From Lingula anatina (taxonomy: Eukaryota; Brachiopoda; Lingulata; Lingulida; Lingulidae): a stretch of 37,916 nt of DNA. Both the position numbers and the translations under genes were made by a program. Positions 12,125-24,439 of the stretch are shown here, piece after piece. The notes under the pieces are model-generated. The model saw only the letters and a program-made list of their open reading frames with translations. It searched no databases and was not told the DNA's origin. Where the stretch lies: the NCBI RefSeq assembly GCF_001039355.2, contig NW_019773807.1, positions 7,265-45,180 of the forward strand, written 5' to 3'. Position 1 is the first letter of the stretch; every line of letters starts with the position of its first letter.

Positions 12125-12550
12125 GTTGTAAAGTTACCCTGTGGCAGCACAGGTCGCTAATAAGTTGAATATCCAAATACACCGATCTCCTCTCTTGCTT
12201 TCTATTACTTGTTCGCTTTGGTTATCCAGTCACGTGACCTACTGACTCTGGGTACTGTTGGTAGAGCGACATATTTTACAGCACATAATGTTATATTTCA
12301 TCACGAAAAATAAGCACAATATCATGGAGCACATTTTTTTGTCATTAAAGCGCAAAAAGTTTTAATGAGATCACAAAAAAAGTTAATTTTGAGATCGTTT
12401 TGCTGTAGTCGATCGCAAGTACCTCTTCACGTTAGTTAGAAATGAAAGGGAGGATCAACAAGAACAGAAAAATGTGCTTCTCATCAGTTTAATTGCTCCT
12501 AATTGTTAATTTTATTTTGCTTGTGGATAGTGAAATAATAAATCAACAAG
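12125..12550. promoter_or_regulatory. divergent WBP11/EXOC7 promoter
   Basis: The two start codons are 426 bp apart and point away from each other. The interval contains the perfect 10-bp palindrome GTCACGTGAC at 12229-12238, a site form used by bHLH-zip factors (USF, MITF/TFE). No TATA box is obvious. Transcription start sites cannot be placed from sequence alone. Confidence 0.65.
12229..12238. promoter_or_regulatory. palindromic E-box GTCACGTGAC
   Basis: Perfect palindrome about 105 bp upstream of the WBP11 ATG and about 313 bp upstream of the EXOC7 ATG. Likely bHLH-zip binding site; inference from motif. Confidence 0.5.
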
Positions 12551-15500
12551 ATGAATGATTTGGCGGTAAAGCAACTGGAAATCGACATGAAGTTGCAGCG
12601 AGTAAGTTCATGAAAAAAAACGGTGTAAAAATCTCTTGCTTCCTTAGGCTCCGCTACAGCCTTCACTGCACAGTCAGAGGCAGATGTACCTGTTTAAGTG
12701 TTTTGCCTTTTGGCATGACTCATCTCACTGCCTGCTAGTCAGTCTGGGCAGTGTGAGTCCGAAGTGACATAAACGCATACCATTTATGTAGAATATTTAT
12801 AAATTGGACCTTTTTCTTCTTTTTATTTTATATTACAAGCTTCTAAATTATTTTTATAGGAAATGAGTAACCTGGCGGTGCTACAGGATTCCCTCCAGAA
12901 GAGCCAACAGCTGACTGGTAATATGGTTGGAATACTGACCACATTTGAGAACAGACTGAAGAAGCTGGAAGAAACCATTGTACCTGTGTATCATGAGACA
13001 GAGAACCTGCAGCAAAGACATCAAAGTATCCTTTTTGGTAAACGAAGTATATATTCACCCCATGGCCTGGTTTGGGATTGCTTTGATGAAATTTTGGCCA
13101 GGTAGATATCTGCTTTCCTAACCAAGTTCTCAATAGTACCGATGTGGACACTGTGATTTATGTGTAAAAGGAGCTTTTAAATGATCTTTTATTATTATTT
13201 TAAACATTTGTTTCTGTTGTCATTATATAATAACTGATTTAGAAATGTATTGAAGGATTGAAGGGAGCCAGAAGGATTTTCAAAATATAAAATGTTCTCG
13301 TCGGTTTTTGCCTGGAGCTTGCGTATAGTCAAGGTACTAGTAGAAGCTAATGCAGGAATTGTGTCCCCCTGGATATGATTTTTAAATCTTGTCAAAATGT
13401 GTATTGGTAGTCCAGTTGTGATATCCTCATATTCTGAAGTGTGGTATTCCTTATTGGTGCCCAGATATTGAGAAAACAATTGCTGAACTTGATCATGTTA
13501 TTGGTTTTTATCATGTGGCGAAAGAAGTGGAGAATATCATCAGAGAAAGGTCTGTATAATAATTAGTTGTTTTTTTTTTTGTTCTTTTGTTTTGTAGTTG
13601 CCTTTGATTCCCCATGTAACATGTTTGGTTATGTAGCATGGGTAGTGTGAACAATATTTCTATTTTTCAGTCCAACAACACAAAAATTGTGCACAAAAAT
13701 ATAAATTTACTTATGAAATGATTGTCTTTTGTCTGAAAATTGAGATTACTAATATTTTATCATGATTTATTCATGGTATTTTTTTCCTTGTACAGTCCAA
13801 GCAGTGACCTTCATGAATACTTGCTGTGCTTGGAGAAGTTACAGAAAGCTGTAGATTATTTCACAGATCAACATCCAGGAAGCTCTGAACTCTCTGCAGT
13901 GGTAAACTTTATTTCTTCATTGTTGATCATGAATTCAAGGAGAATTATTTTTTTGCAATAAAGGGACCTGATGCTCTTTTGTTCTTATAAGTCTTGCATC
14001 TTAAGGTACTTGTGTATTCAGTAGCTTGAGATCAATTAAAGTTTTATGCCTTTACATTTGTAGTTATTCTTTGAAAAGCTTTTCTTTGAGATACGGTGAT
14101 GAATATCAGTTACTTATAGCTTTTACCAGTGGTGTGTGGTGTTTACTACAACCAACATGGTGGTATCAGGTGTTACTGTTTATTTATGATATTATTTGTA
14201 AGTACATGTATAAATGCACTGTTTTATTTTACAGACCATGTTATTTGACCAAGGACGACAGACTCTGGAAACAGAATTTCGTGATCTTCTGTTGAGAAAC
14301 AGTAAACCAACTCCATCAGCTCAGCTTATTGATATCCTGGCTCAGTATGAAGGTGTGTTATAACTTTGGTATAAAGATTAGTGTTCCTCACATTTGAACT
14401 CCCGTTGGATCAGTCTTATCAATAAGGTTGATATACAAGAAAATTTTTTAAAAAATTCTTGACAAGACAAGACTTCAAGATAGCTATGTCAGATATTAGA
14501 CAAGCCAGAGGTATCAGTTGAAAACTCCCTTGAACGCATTTAGATAAAACATATGGTAGTTACTTAAAATTTCCAAACACCTTATTTATTCTTATGTCTT
14601 ACTTTAATTTTCATATTAACACAATAATTTATCTTTTTGATTTACTCTTTAAAATGTGCTTAATGACATAAAGCTACCAACATTGTCAATAGTTTTGAAT
14701 AAAAAATTCAAGTAGAACTATAAAGAGATTTTGCAACTCTTCACATATACATTTGGCATAAGTATTCTAGACACTTCTGTTTTCAGATATAATGCTATTG
14801 ATAATAGCATGTTAAACAACATGATCCATTTTGAGCACTTTACTGTTTTCACCTTGGTGCACATAATGAATTGTTAGGTTGTAACCTTTTAATAGATCAT
14901 AATGTTAAACATTCTTACATAATGACGTGCTCCAGATGTCTTCTTGATTAATTGGCAATTAAAATTGGTACTCAGTTTACCTAGGGTTAAGTTATTTCAT
15001 TTAAGATCTTGATGTAATGTATTTTCATTGTTTTCTCCGTAAAGATGGTAAAAAGTTTTAAAAATTTAAGGAGACCAAAGAGTATAAACATTGAATTTTA
15101 ATCACCCCCCCCCCCCCCACACACACACACACACACAATAATAGAACTGGTACCTACTCTGCTCTAAAAGTATATATTCCAGTTTTAGTTTGCTTTTGAA
15201 ATGTTGTTTTCTGTCATTTTTGTTGCAAATATTCATCTATATATCTATTTAATTCTGTAAACTTTGATATCATTTTAACCATTTCTGTGTTATATATTTC
15301 TTAAGTAAACAAATAATCAGATCTAAAGGTCTCTTTTCTTTACAAAATATAATATCAATACCATCTAAATCATTCTTCTTTCATATTTAGGTGATGAGAA
15401 GCAATTTAGGTCTCTTTAGACAAAATTACATTTTTTGCCACATATGTCAAAGGTTTTCTGATTATCTCTGCAGAGAGCCCAGAAGAGGAATCCCCACATA

Positions 15501-15641
15501 TTGAGCATTTGGAGAAGAGCATAGTTCATGACCTGGCTGAGATTTCCAAATGGTTGGCTGCCAACAGTTCCTCAGCTGACTTTGCAAATGTCTATGCTAC
15601 AGTTCGCTGTAATACTCTGATCAAGGCTTTGCAAGGGTAAG

Positions 15642-15702
<61 letters not shown>

Positions 15703-18700
15703 AAGACAATCTAAACTAAAAGCTTTTTATGTTTTATCCTTGAAGCTATAATACTTTAGTTTTGGAATCCTTTCGTCTCTAAAACAGGTCATTACAGATT
15801 TAATTAACCATATTTGCCAACTTAAAGAAATCTAAAGGAGAATTTCATTTTGAGGAGATCCATTGTATAGTATAGTACAGCAAACTATTTTATTTAGACT
15901 TAGAATTCTGTCACAACAAAATCTGTGGTATATACATTATTCCTCCATGTTATAAATACTCCCATGTTATAATCTTCATAGTGCAATGAAATGTTAAATT
16001 ACATATTTATGGACAGTAAATGTCACAGATGTAGCATGTATCATATTGACAGTAAAATCACAAGGCAAATAAAAATTACAGTTATTAACACCATGGAAAT
16101 GTCCCCCAACTGACTTAAGACAATCTTATCATTGTAAATGGCTCAAAAATTAGGGCATAGCATTTTGCATAAATAACCAATGAGATTTGACATAAATGGT
16201 GAAATAATGTGTTCACGGGTATTTTTGTATTGTGAGTTTGGGTGTGTGAATGTAATGAAAACCTGCAAATATCTACAGAGTAATAGCCATAGAAAAGCAA
16301 AAATAATGACCTACTGCTCTGTACGTCTAAAACCAGGTTATTAGGTTCACATTTAAAGGCTGCCATGTGTCACCAGGTTTCTCTATTAAATTTGAGTAGG
16401 AAATACATTTAAATGTTAAATTATATTGAAGTTCAGCTGTTGCCAGTGACATATGCTAGTGGGTCAATGAAAGGATGCACAGTGCTTTCTCATACCTGGT
16501 GAAATTTAGTCTTTGAGATAACCTGATTCTGTAAGTGGAATAGAGAATATGAGAAATACAGTTTTTACAGTTTACAGTTTTTGGCAATTTTTGAAAGCGT
16601 GTTATTAGTATTTAACAATACTTGTTCAGTTGCTGTTTGCTAGAACATTTAAAATGCTGCAAGACAGGACAGCATTGTGTTCTTCTTTTTCCTGGTCAGT
16701 ATGTATCAGCTTTTATTAAAGCCAAATGTCTGTTTATCTTGAAATAGATTATAATTGATAATTGCAGCCTGAGAGAACACCAGAAAGCATTGGCTGGAGG
16801 TGGAGGAGGGACAGCAACTCTTGGCCCTGGGCTCTCCCCAGCACTGGTATGTATACCTTTACTCCTGAGGTCTAGATAGAAGAATTACAAGCTTCAGATT
16901 TAATAAGATTTTTCCAACTCTCGATGGATTTCCAACATTTTGCTAACCAAAAATTGTATTAGCCTAGGTGGCCCCCATGGACCCCATGCCATATTATCTG
17001 AATTTTTCACCAATGTATGCGCGGATCTTTAAGGTTTTAATATTGGAAACATTAAGGAAAGTGCTGAAGATTTATTTCTGTAAATCATGATAACATATTT
17101 CCTTTATTTCTTTTGAATTTTTATGCAGTATAGACATGTAAAGTGATTGTCTGTATTGTATTGTATATTTTATCAAATTTCCTTCTAAATGGAAAGTACT
17201 TACTAACACTGACTGAAAATGTAACACCCCTCTAAGGTGAAAAGACCACTTTATTTTAGACATGGTTTTTTGAAAAAATCATTATTTGATTTCTATTTAT
17301 CTCAGTTGTTACAAATTTCAGAGCAGTAAATTCCGCCACTCTGGACACAGCAGAGATATACCCACAAGTGGAAAGCGAGCATCAGTGAAGAGGACACTCT
17401 TGTAGATATCATTATTAACAGTCTAAGATTTATGTGTTTAATTTTTTAAATTAAAAACATATGCTTGTATGAAGTTATGTTTAACAATTTGAATTTGTTT
17501 GAAGATTCATATCAAATCACTGTATATTAAATAAGTAAATAGGTTATAATACTGGTTCATCTATGAAGATCTACTATAAAGATGTAATATGTAATCCAAG
17601 CTTTCAGCCCCTAGGCCTTCTTCAGGGATTATGAAAAAAGGGGTGGAAAACTTGGATTACATATTTCATCTTTGTAGAAAATCTTCATAGATACACCAGA
17701 ATTAGTTTGAACATACATAAAAGTTTGACAAATTAACACCTTATTATTGTTCTGCAATAAAACAAACAAAGAAAAAATACACAAGAAAGGATACAAGAAA
17801 GGAATATATTTGTTCAGATTTTATCCATTTTTGTAAGAACATTTGAATCATTAAACTCATTCATTTTAGGATGGCTCGAAAAGCTTCACAAGCGCTGATG
17901 AAATACTCTCAGCAGACGCTGGAGTCAGGTGAGTGACATTTCATGTATATGAAGATGATACAGTATTTGTATGTTATGTTTAACTGTACCACATCTGTAG
18001 CAGATGAATACAAAATAATGTTACTTTGGCTAAAGTCATAATAACTCTTCATTTTGGCCTAAAATTGGATTTTCCTGGAAAAAAATGCAATTTTCCCGTA
18101 CTTACCAATGGTCAACGACCCCATTCCTGCATTCAAAGTTAATCCAGGGTTTTTTTCCTAAACGTACGGACGGAGCCCTCTCTGACATTGCATAGTCACT
18201 GGTGACCTACTTAAAACCGCGGGAAAAGCAGACAACAACAACACTATATAACAATAATATAAGATTCATGAGATATATTTGTCTTTTTGTTAAAAATGCA
18301 TTTATATCCACAATGTGTGCCATTCTGGGCTTTTCGTTATCCGACGCACTGTACAAAAACTCGCAACTTACGTCTGCGTCTGCATCAATGCGTCGTGCCA
18401 TGTTATTTTGATCTCGAATGAACGCGAGAATCTGCGTGACACCCTTACGTCATTAGCAACGGATGCCTTGACGACCGGGAAGAAGGGCATCGAAAGCCCT
18501 ATTGACGAGCACAGATTTTAGTTTTACTACAATAACGGCCGTTTTAGTGGTAAAATACAATAGAATATATTTCCATGCGTTGTTTACAATGTATTTCTTG
18601 CGGAATTTTGAATCTCAAAGGAAGAGTTATTATTGCTTTAAGCAATATCATATGGCAAAATGGGTTTGCATGACTTGTGACTCAGATTCTTCATGTAATA

Positions 18701-21680
18701 GCTAGATCAAGGCAAATGTCAGCTTGAGTGGTACACGTATACCATTCAATGCCTGGATGCTGTATTGAAATGTCAGGGCCGTAGCCTCCGGGGGGGCAGG
18801 GGGGGCAGCGGCACCCCCTGGGATTTGAGGTACAAAAAAATAATCGCAAAGGTGAATAAAAATAATTGCAAAGTTGGTATCAATTCTGTGAGAAAATGCA
18901 CTCAGGCCACTAGACAATCATTCAACAATCTGTTTACAAAGGTGTACTGTTTTTAGACAATCTACGAAATGAAGTCCAATTGGCATGTTGTGTTGAAAAA
19001 ATGACTGTACCTATGGCAAAATGAACCCACAATTTCTGACTTGTGATTGAGCAATAAATAACAGTTAAAATGCACCAGAATGCAGTATTATACATACAGT
19101 TTTTAAAAATTTTTCACGCCATGGCCCCCCCACACCCTCCCCCCTCGGGGGCTTTGCCCCCTCGTGTCTGCTTACTGCCCCCCCCTGGCATTTTGCTCAG
19201 GCTACGGCCCTGAATGTGAATATCAGCTTGACTGGCACAGTCATTACCATACCAGAAAATAAACAAGGTTAATCTCAGTATCAGCTTGGTTTGAAAGTTT
19301 TGACTTTGCAACAAAGCGAGCGGATGCTTTTAGGGTTAATAGCATATATGACTTTGATCTCAAGTAACCAGTGTTGCGTTTTTAGTGATGACTCTTTTTA
19401 TGAACTCACTGTAATGAAGTAAGCTGGGAAAGTACAGTGGAACATGGGTAGAGATGACAGTTACTGGTTCAGAAAGATTAAAAAATCGTGTTAACTTTTA
19501 TAAACCCAAGGTCTTGTTTCACTAAAGAACTTGAGCTTTAAGACCAGAATTTTAGTCTACTTAGATCCAAGATGAATCAGTAGAAATGTTGCACCCCTCT
19601 ATAACAAGAAAGCCATTGCTACTGTTGCAGACCAGTACTTACTGTAATCAGGTGGACCACTATAATGGATTAATCATGAACTGAATTAGGCCTGGTATTT
19701 AAATGTAGAACTGCTGTAGTTACATTTAGGTGTAGTTGATCATGTGTACAGCAATTACTTTCCAGTGTCTGGACACAAAAGACAGAGTTCAGCCACACCT
19801 GAGATCAAAGAGGAGGCCACGGATGTGGACATTGAGACCTACATTTCCATCATTACAGCTCTGCTGAAACTGATGCAGGTAGAGCTTAGTTCACACATTA
19901 CAGCATTGCACTGGGAGCAATAAGTAATAAAACATCTGTCAAGCTTCATGCTCGAACAAGTGATTCTCATTGTTTAAGTTGATACAGGGAAGAAACTAGA
20001 TGTATAGTATTGTAAAGTTGAAGTCTGAAAGATAAAGAATGAGACTGATTTACACATTTGCTGGTTCATACTCTGAAACATGCTGTGTGTGGCTATCAAT
20101 TCATCTTTTATTTTCAAATTGGCTTTTGACTCCCTCCTTTTTTTCAGAGTGAAAACCAGTTGATGCAGCTGATCATTCCTGACAAGCACCAGAGAAAAAC
20201 ATTTGACATTTTGATTCAGCCAGCTCTGGAGTCTATTGTTACTGAAGGGGAGGTAAGTCCTAGATTAAATAACTCCCTAGTAAATATATCTGTATTTAAT
20301 GTGAAAGACATGTACACATTTGTCAATAACATTAGGACACAATTCAATTCAAGCATTTATTTTAAAAAATTAGCATGAAACTAGAGCCATGCTTTTTTGG
20401 AACCCTGCTGACAGTTTCATCTTAATTTCATTTAGACTTGCTCAAATCTAACTACTATTTTCTCATTTTAAAAGCATCATCTTGTAATGCCATGGCTAGT
20501 AGATAACTCTCAATAAGTACCAGCATAAGCATTAATATAGAAATTATAAAGAAAATGTAAGTATTGGTTTCAGCAACTGGCAGCCTCAGTGCGTAGAGCC
20601 ATTGCCCACCACGACTATCCATCTGTGCTCCAACTGTTCCCTGTGGTCAGGCATCTCAGGTCCATTAAACCAGAATACGATGTATCTTTAGAGGTGAACC
20701 AACTCTTTGTTCTTGTTTTCATCTTGCCCATTGAAATTGTTAAAATTAAAAATTATGCTGATATACATATATATAAGTCAAGACCCATAGAGAAAAAAAT
20801 GAAATTGTAATTGTGATTTTGTACCCCTTTGTAGGAAAAGAATGAAGCTTCAGAATTCTTAGCCTAAGATGAAAAATTGAAATTCTACAAGTTGTAAAAT
20901 GTTGTAATTTTTTTCATTAACTGACCACTATTTCTGCTTTGTGGTGCACCCTTAGAGCCTGATGTCCTAAGGGGCTAGAAATGTAAAAAAAGTTCTTGGA
21001 ACACTTTGTTTTCCAACAATATTGCATTGGCAAAGTTTAAGTATACTTATTTTAAACTATGAAAGCAATTATGCCAGGCAACACAAAAAGGATGATTGTG
21101 TTTGAAGTGCCAGTACATTTTCATTAAAAATTCTTTATTAACTCCTTTTCATTTGATGGAGTTAATTGAACATTTTAACCCATGGCAGGGGAATTTCCTG
21201 TCTCATACATGCCAGTAAATTATATTGATTATTTCAAGCTGTTTGTAGTATGCTTTGTAAATGATTTCAGGGATGCCAAGCACCTACAAGATCCAAGCTG
21301 GCCTCTCTCATTACAACACTGGATGCCACAGTAAGATATTCTACACATCGAGCATCTTTTCTTTGGACATCTCAAGCTTCAACTTATGTTACATCACATC
21401 ATAATTATTTGACCTTAATTCCATACTTAATCCATCCTACACGACTGCACACACTGTCAGTTGATACATATTCTGTTATTATTTTTTTAGGGTGCAAAAG
21501 CATTAGAGGAGTTCATTGAAAGAATAAGGGTAAGTCAGTGACCATCTAATGGTTTGAGTTTTAGTAATAACCTCTGTTTTTTAAGATAAAATATGTTATA
21601 TATGATAAGTATCAGGCTTTAACCAGCTTTGAAATTTAAGGTAAATGTAGATAAACACCTGGGGCCAACCTCGATGTATT

Positions 21681-21723
<43 letters not shown>

Positions 21724-24439
21724 TTTGGGGAGGGGGGGCAATCTGTAAAATATTGATCAGAAGAATCAAGGGACATTCATCACACAGAAATTGAAAATAA
21801 GGCATTAAATGTAAACCTGTAGTATTAAGAATGGTATTTTTAAGCTAAATTGATATGTTTGTATGTTTCAGAATGATCCAGATAAAGCGTCAAACATGCC
21901 CAAAGATGGAACAGTCCATGAACTGACCAGTAATGTAAGTTACATAAAAAAAACAACAACTTCTTTTAATAAAGTTGCAAACAATGTGGGTCATATAATA
22001 AATGAATTGGTAACATATTTAGAATGATTTCAGAATGAACGGACAAGTATTGTAAGTTAGTGTAACATGTATGTACATCACAATGTTTTTATCACTCATT
22101 TGTTATGTTATAGTAGTTAGTTAGAGTCAGTTAATACATTTTACATTGTGCATTGAATGTATTTTTATGAATAACAAACGCAAAATGGATGAAAGTCAAA
22201 TAGGCCTACAAAGTTTATCAGCAATATTTTGAGAGATATCAGATTGTATTAAATAAGGAATAGAAAAAAATGTTTAATATTACTTTCAGACTCTTAATTT
22301 CCTGGAACAACTCATGGAGTACACAGATGCTGCAGGGGCAATGCTTCTCATCCATGGTATGCATATATGTACAATAATAATTAGGGTCAGTTAACCAAAA
22401 ATTTTTTTCTGGAAATTTTCAGACTTTTCACTTAATTTAAATGGTATACCATCTATATAAGGGGACTGTTAACATGGATGTCTTTATGGTTCAGGATGTT
22501 TGTTTTATAGTTGAGGATAAAACGTGTAGTTTTAACTTGAATATTCAGAATCATAAAGTCATGAAAATTGAGTCATCCTTTTTATCCTTCCTAAGTTGGA
22601 AAAATAAATAAGTTAAATCATATGGTAATTTATACAATAACTTGTTTTGTCTTTATATTTACAAATGTTTTTATGTTTCAGATCCTGCTGGACATACTCT
22701 TGCTCAAGATCCTAAAAAGAAGGCCACAAAAGTTGCAGAATACACCAGTAAGTGGCATGTACATATGCAAATATGCCTTTTGTATTAGGGCACAAAAATG
22801 ATTTGTTGAGTTGGAATAGCAAGTATTTGTGAATTCTTGATCAATAAACAAAATTATAGTGCTTACACATTTTGAATAGCCTTTAATTGGTTGGTTAATT
22901 GCAAATAAGATAAATGCACATAAAATGTGGGTGTACAAACAGCATGGAAATATTGCATGAGTGTTTTCAATTTTATTTTCAGCCAAAGTTTTGTCTGCAT
23001 TGGGTCTGAACCTAAGCAACAAGGCAGAGACCTACAGCGATGTAACCCTGAGAGCTGTTTTCATGTTGAATAACTATAACTATCTACTCAAGACAATGAA
23101 ACGGTTGGTCTAAACGGTTGAATTCATTGATGTCTTTATATGACCCTCAGGAATAATTCAAAATTGCACTTGTTTCATTCTGGGGAGAACTAAGCCAAAA
23201 CATAATCTTAAGAAAATCTTTATTATGGGGTAAAGTTGCAACTGCATGATATGATACTTAACATGGCTGTCTGAGACTAAGTGAAAATTGTAATATTAAT
23301 AGTGGCAAAAATGGCAAAAAAGTGTTACTGTGTTTATCTTACTTTAATATACAGAGTGTATTTTTGGTAAAGCTGGATATGTCTTACAGGAATGGTCTCT
23401 TGTCCCTGGTGCATTCATACAACAAGGAAGTGGAGACGTACTACAATGAACAAATCCTAGAACAAAAAAAGCTGTACTCTCAAAGGTATGTGGGACACCT
23501 GTGGTAATGAATGATTACATGAATAGGGACGCATATTGTTTTATGCAAAGTGCAAAAATATATGAAAGGTTTTTATTTTTTTCTGAATGTCATTTTTTGT
23601 TTCAAGATTGAGGAGTATTGTAATGGTGAATTCTTTAAAGAAATAACAATGTTTCATTCTGTTGAAAACTGAGACTATGTTACCTTTTCATTAAAATACC
23701 TTCTGTGTTTTTGTTGTTTAGTTTCAGTCGTATCCTTCACTATATAATGGAAGTCCACAAACCAATATCCCAGCACTACGTGCAGTCTCCTGATCTGGCA
23801 CAAGCTAAGGTTAGAGCTGGTTTCTTCTCTAAATAACTAAATAGAAATTACTAATAGAGAAATAAAAGGATCTTTTATAAAACCGAAGTTTGCTAACTGA
23901 AGTAAATTAATGTGTCATTTATTGATCATGTCCATCAATGTTGACCATGCCATCAAATGAGCTTTGAACATTTGCAGTCAAGGTTATTATATTTTTGTCA
24001 TTTTATTAATTTTTTTCTAGCTGAAAGATAAAGATAAACAGAATATCAAGGACAAGTTTGCGGTAAGTTTTGTACAGTGATAAAATATAATAATAAGGAA
24101 AAAAATTATTTCAAATATATGCATAATGAATCCTATTTTTTGATGTAAGTCAATGGAAATATACCTTATATGTTTCTGTGAATATAAGTTTTTTTGTTCC
24201 AGGGTTTCAACAAGGAAATGGAAGAATTGCGTAAAATTCAGAAATCATATGCCATCCCAGATTCAGAACTGAGAGAAAACTTGAAGCAAGATAACAAGGA
24301 CTTTATCCTACCAAAATATGAAATGTTTTGGAAGAAGTATGTGAATACAAACTTTACTAAGAATCCTGAGAAGTACATGAAGTACACAAAAGATGAAGTG
24401 GAAACAATGTTAGATGGTTTCTTTGATTATTCATCATAA
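12551..24439 (+). CDS. EXOC7: EXOC7 (Exo70) exocyst subunit
   Basis: Exocyst subunit that tethers secretory vesicles to the plasma membrane through PI(4,5)P2 and Rho-family GTPases. Exons: 12551-12601, 12860-13025, 13465-13549, 13796-13901, 14235-14352, 15474-15636, 16768-16846, 17322-17401, 17870-17928, 19766-19878, 20148-20252, 20574-20693, 21271-21330, 21491-21529, 21872-21934, 22290-22356, 22682-22747, 22983-23103, 23390-23485, 23722-23809, 24021-24062, 24203-24439. Total 2124 nt, 707 aa (human isoforms 650-735). Diagnostic segments: N-terminal coiled coil with LTGNMVGILTTFENRLKKLE, LDHVIGFYHVAKEVENIIRE, DKHQRKTFDILIQPALES, NMPKDGTVHELTSN, VFMLNNYNYLLK, and the C-terminal FTKNPEKYMKYTKDEVETML. 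Exons 8-9 (KRTLLMARKASQALMKYSQQ) match the region that is alternatively spliced in vertebrates. Exon 8 has a weak donor, GTAGAT. All phases agree. Confidence 0.96.
15105..15138. repeat. poly-C then (AC)n tract in EXOC7 intron 5
   Basis: Fourteen C residues run straight into about nine AC units. The rest of this 1.1-kb intron shows nothing recognisable. Confidence 0.95.
15644..15700. repeat. compound (GT)n(GA)n tract after EXOC7 exon 6
   Basis: About 18 GT units pass directly into about 11 GA units, starting 7 nt after the donor of the exon ending at 15636. Confidence 0.95.
17402..17455 (+). terminator. candidate alternative 3' end of EXOC7
   Basis: If the weak donor TT|GTAGAT at 17401 is not used, the frame reads LL then TAG at 17402-17404... 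counted from the codon TTG ending at 17402, the stop occupies 17403-17405. ATTAAA follows at 17450-17455. This would give a protein of about 283 residues. Sequence potential only; no transcript evidence. Confidence 0.35.
17551..17700. mobile_element. fold-back repeat in EXOC7 intron 8
   Basis: An imperfect inverted repeat with arms of about 60 nt (17551-17611 and 17639-17700) around a 27-nt loop. Both arms hold CTTGGATTACATAT or its complement, and ATCTATGAAGAT near the outer ends. The minus strand of the loop side reads CTGAAGAAGGCC ... CTGAAAGC, a pattern seen in Penelope-like retroelement ends. No coding sequence; family assignment is tentative. Confidence 0.5.
18060..18540. other. CpG-richer anomalous block in EXOC7 intron 9
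   Basis: Within a 1.8-kb intron, this part has many CpG dinucleotides (for example 18361-18500), unlike the AT-rich flanks. No convincing gene or tRNA-like promoter. A decayed interspersed repeat is the likeliest explanation. Confidence 0.3.
18774..19212. mobile_element. 439-bp MITE-like element with 13-bp TIRs
   Basis: Perfect 13-bp terminal inverted repeats, CAGGGCCGTAGCC at 18774-18786 and its complement at 19200-19212. They are flanked by an exact AATGT direct repeat (18769-18773 and 19213-19217) that fits a 5-bp target-site duplication. Subterminal regions are G-rich on one strand at the left and C-rich at the right. No transposase frame. The CAGGG start resembles hAT-type ends, but hAT elements make 8-bp duplications and 8 bp do not match here, so superfamily is open. 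Confidence 0.75.
21678..21726. repeat. (TTTA)n microsatellite in EXOC7 intron 14
   Basis: About 12 TTTA units followed by a G-rich run, in the intron after exon 21491-21529. Confidence 0.95.

Noticed and set aside
12843-13151. Minus-strand 102-codon reading frame
   Set aside because: It is antisense to EXOC7 exon 2, which is conserved and phase-consistent on the plus strand.
17281-17321. An earlier acceptor (CTCAG at 17301-17305) for EXOC7 exon 8
   Set aside because: It brings in an in-frame TAA within eight codons; the acceptor at 17321 keeps the frame.
18774-19212. Assignment of the MITE to the hAT superfamily
   Set aside because: The ends look similar, but the flanking duplication is 5 bp, not 8 bp, and there is no transposase.
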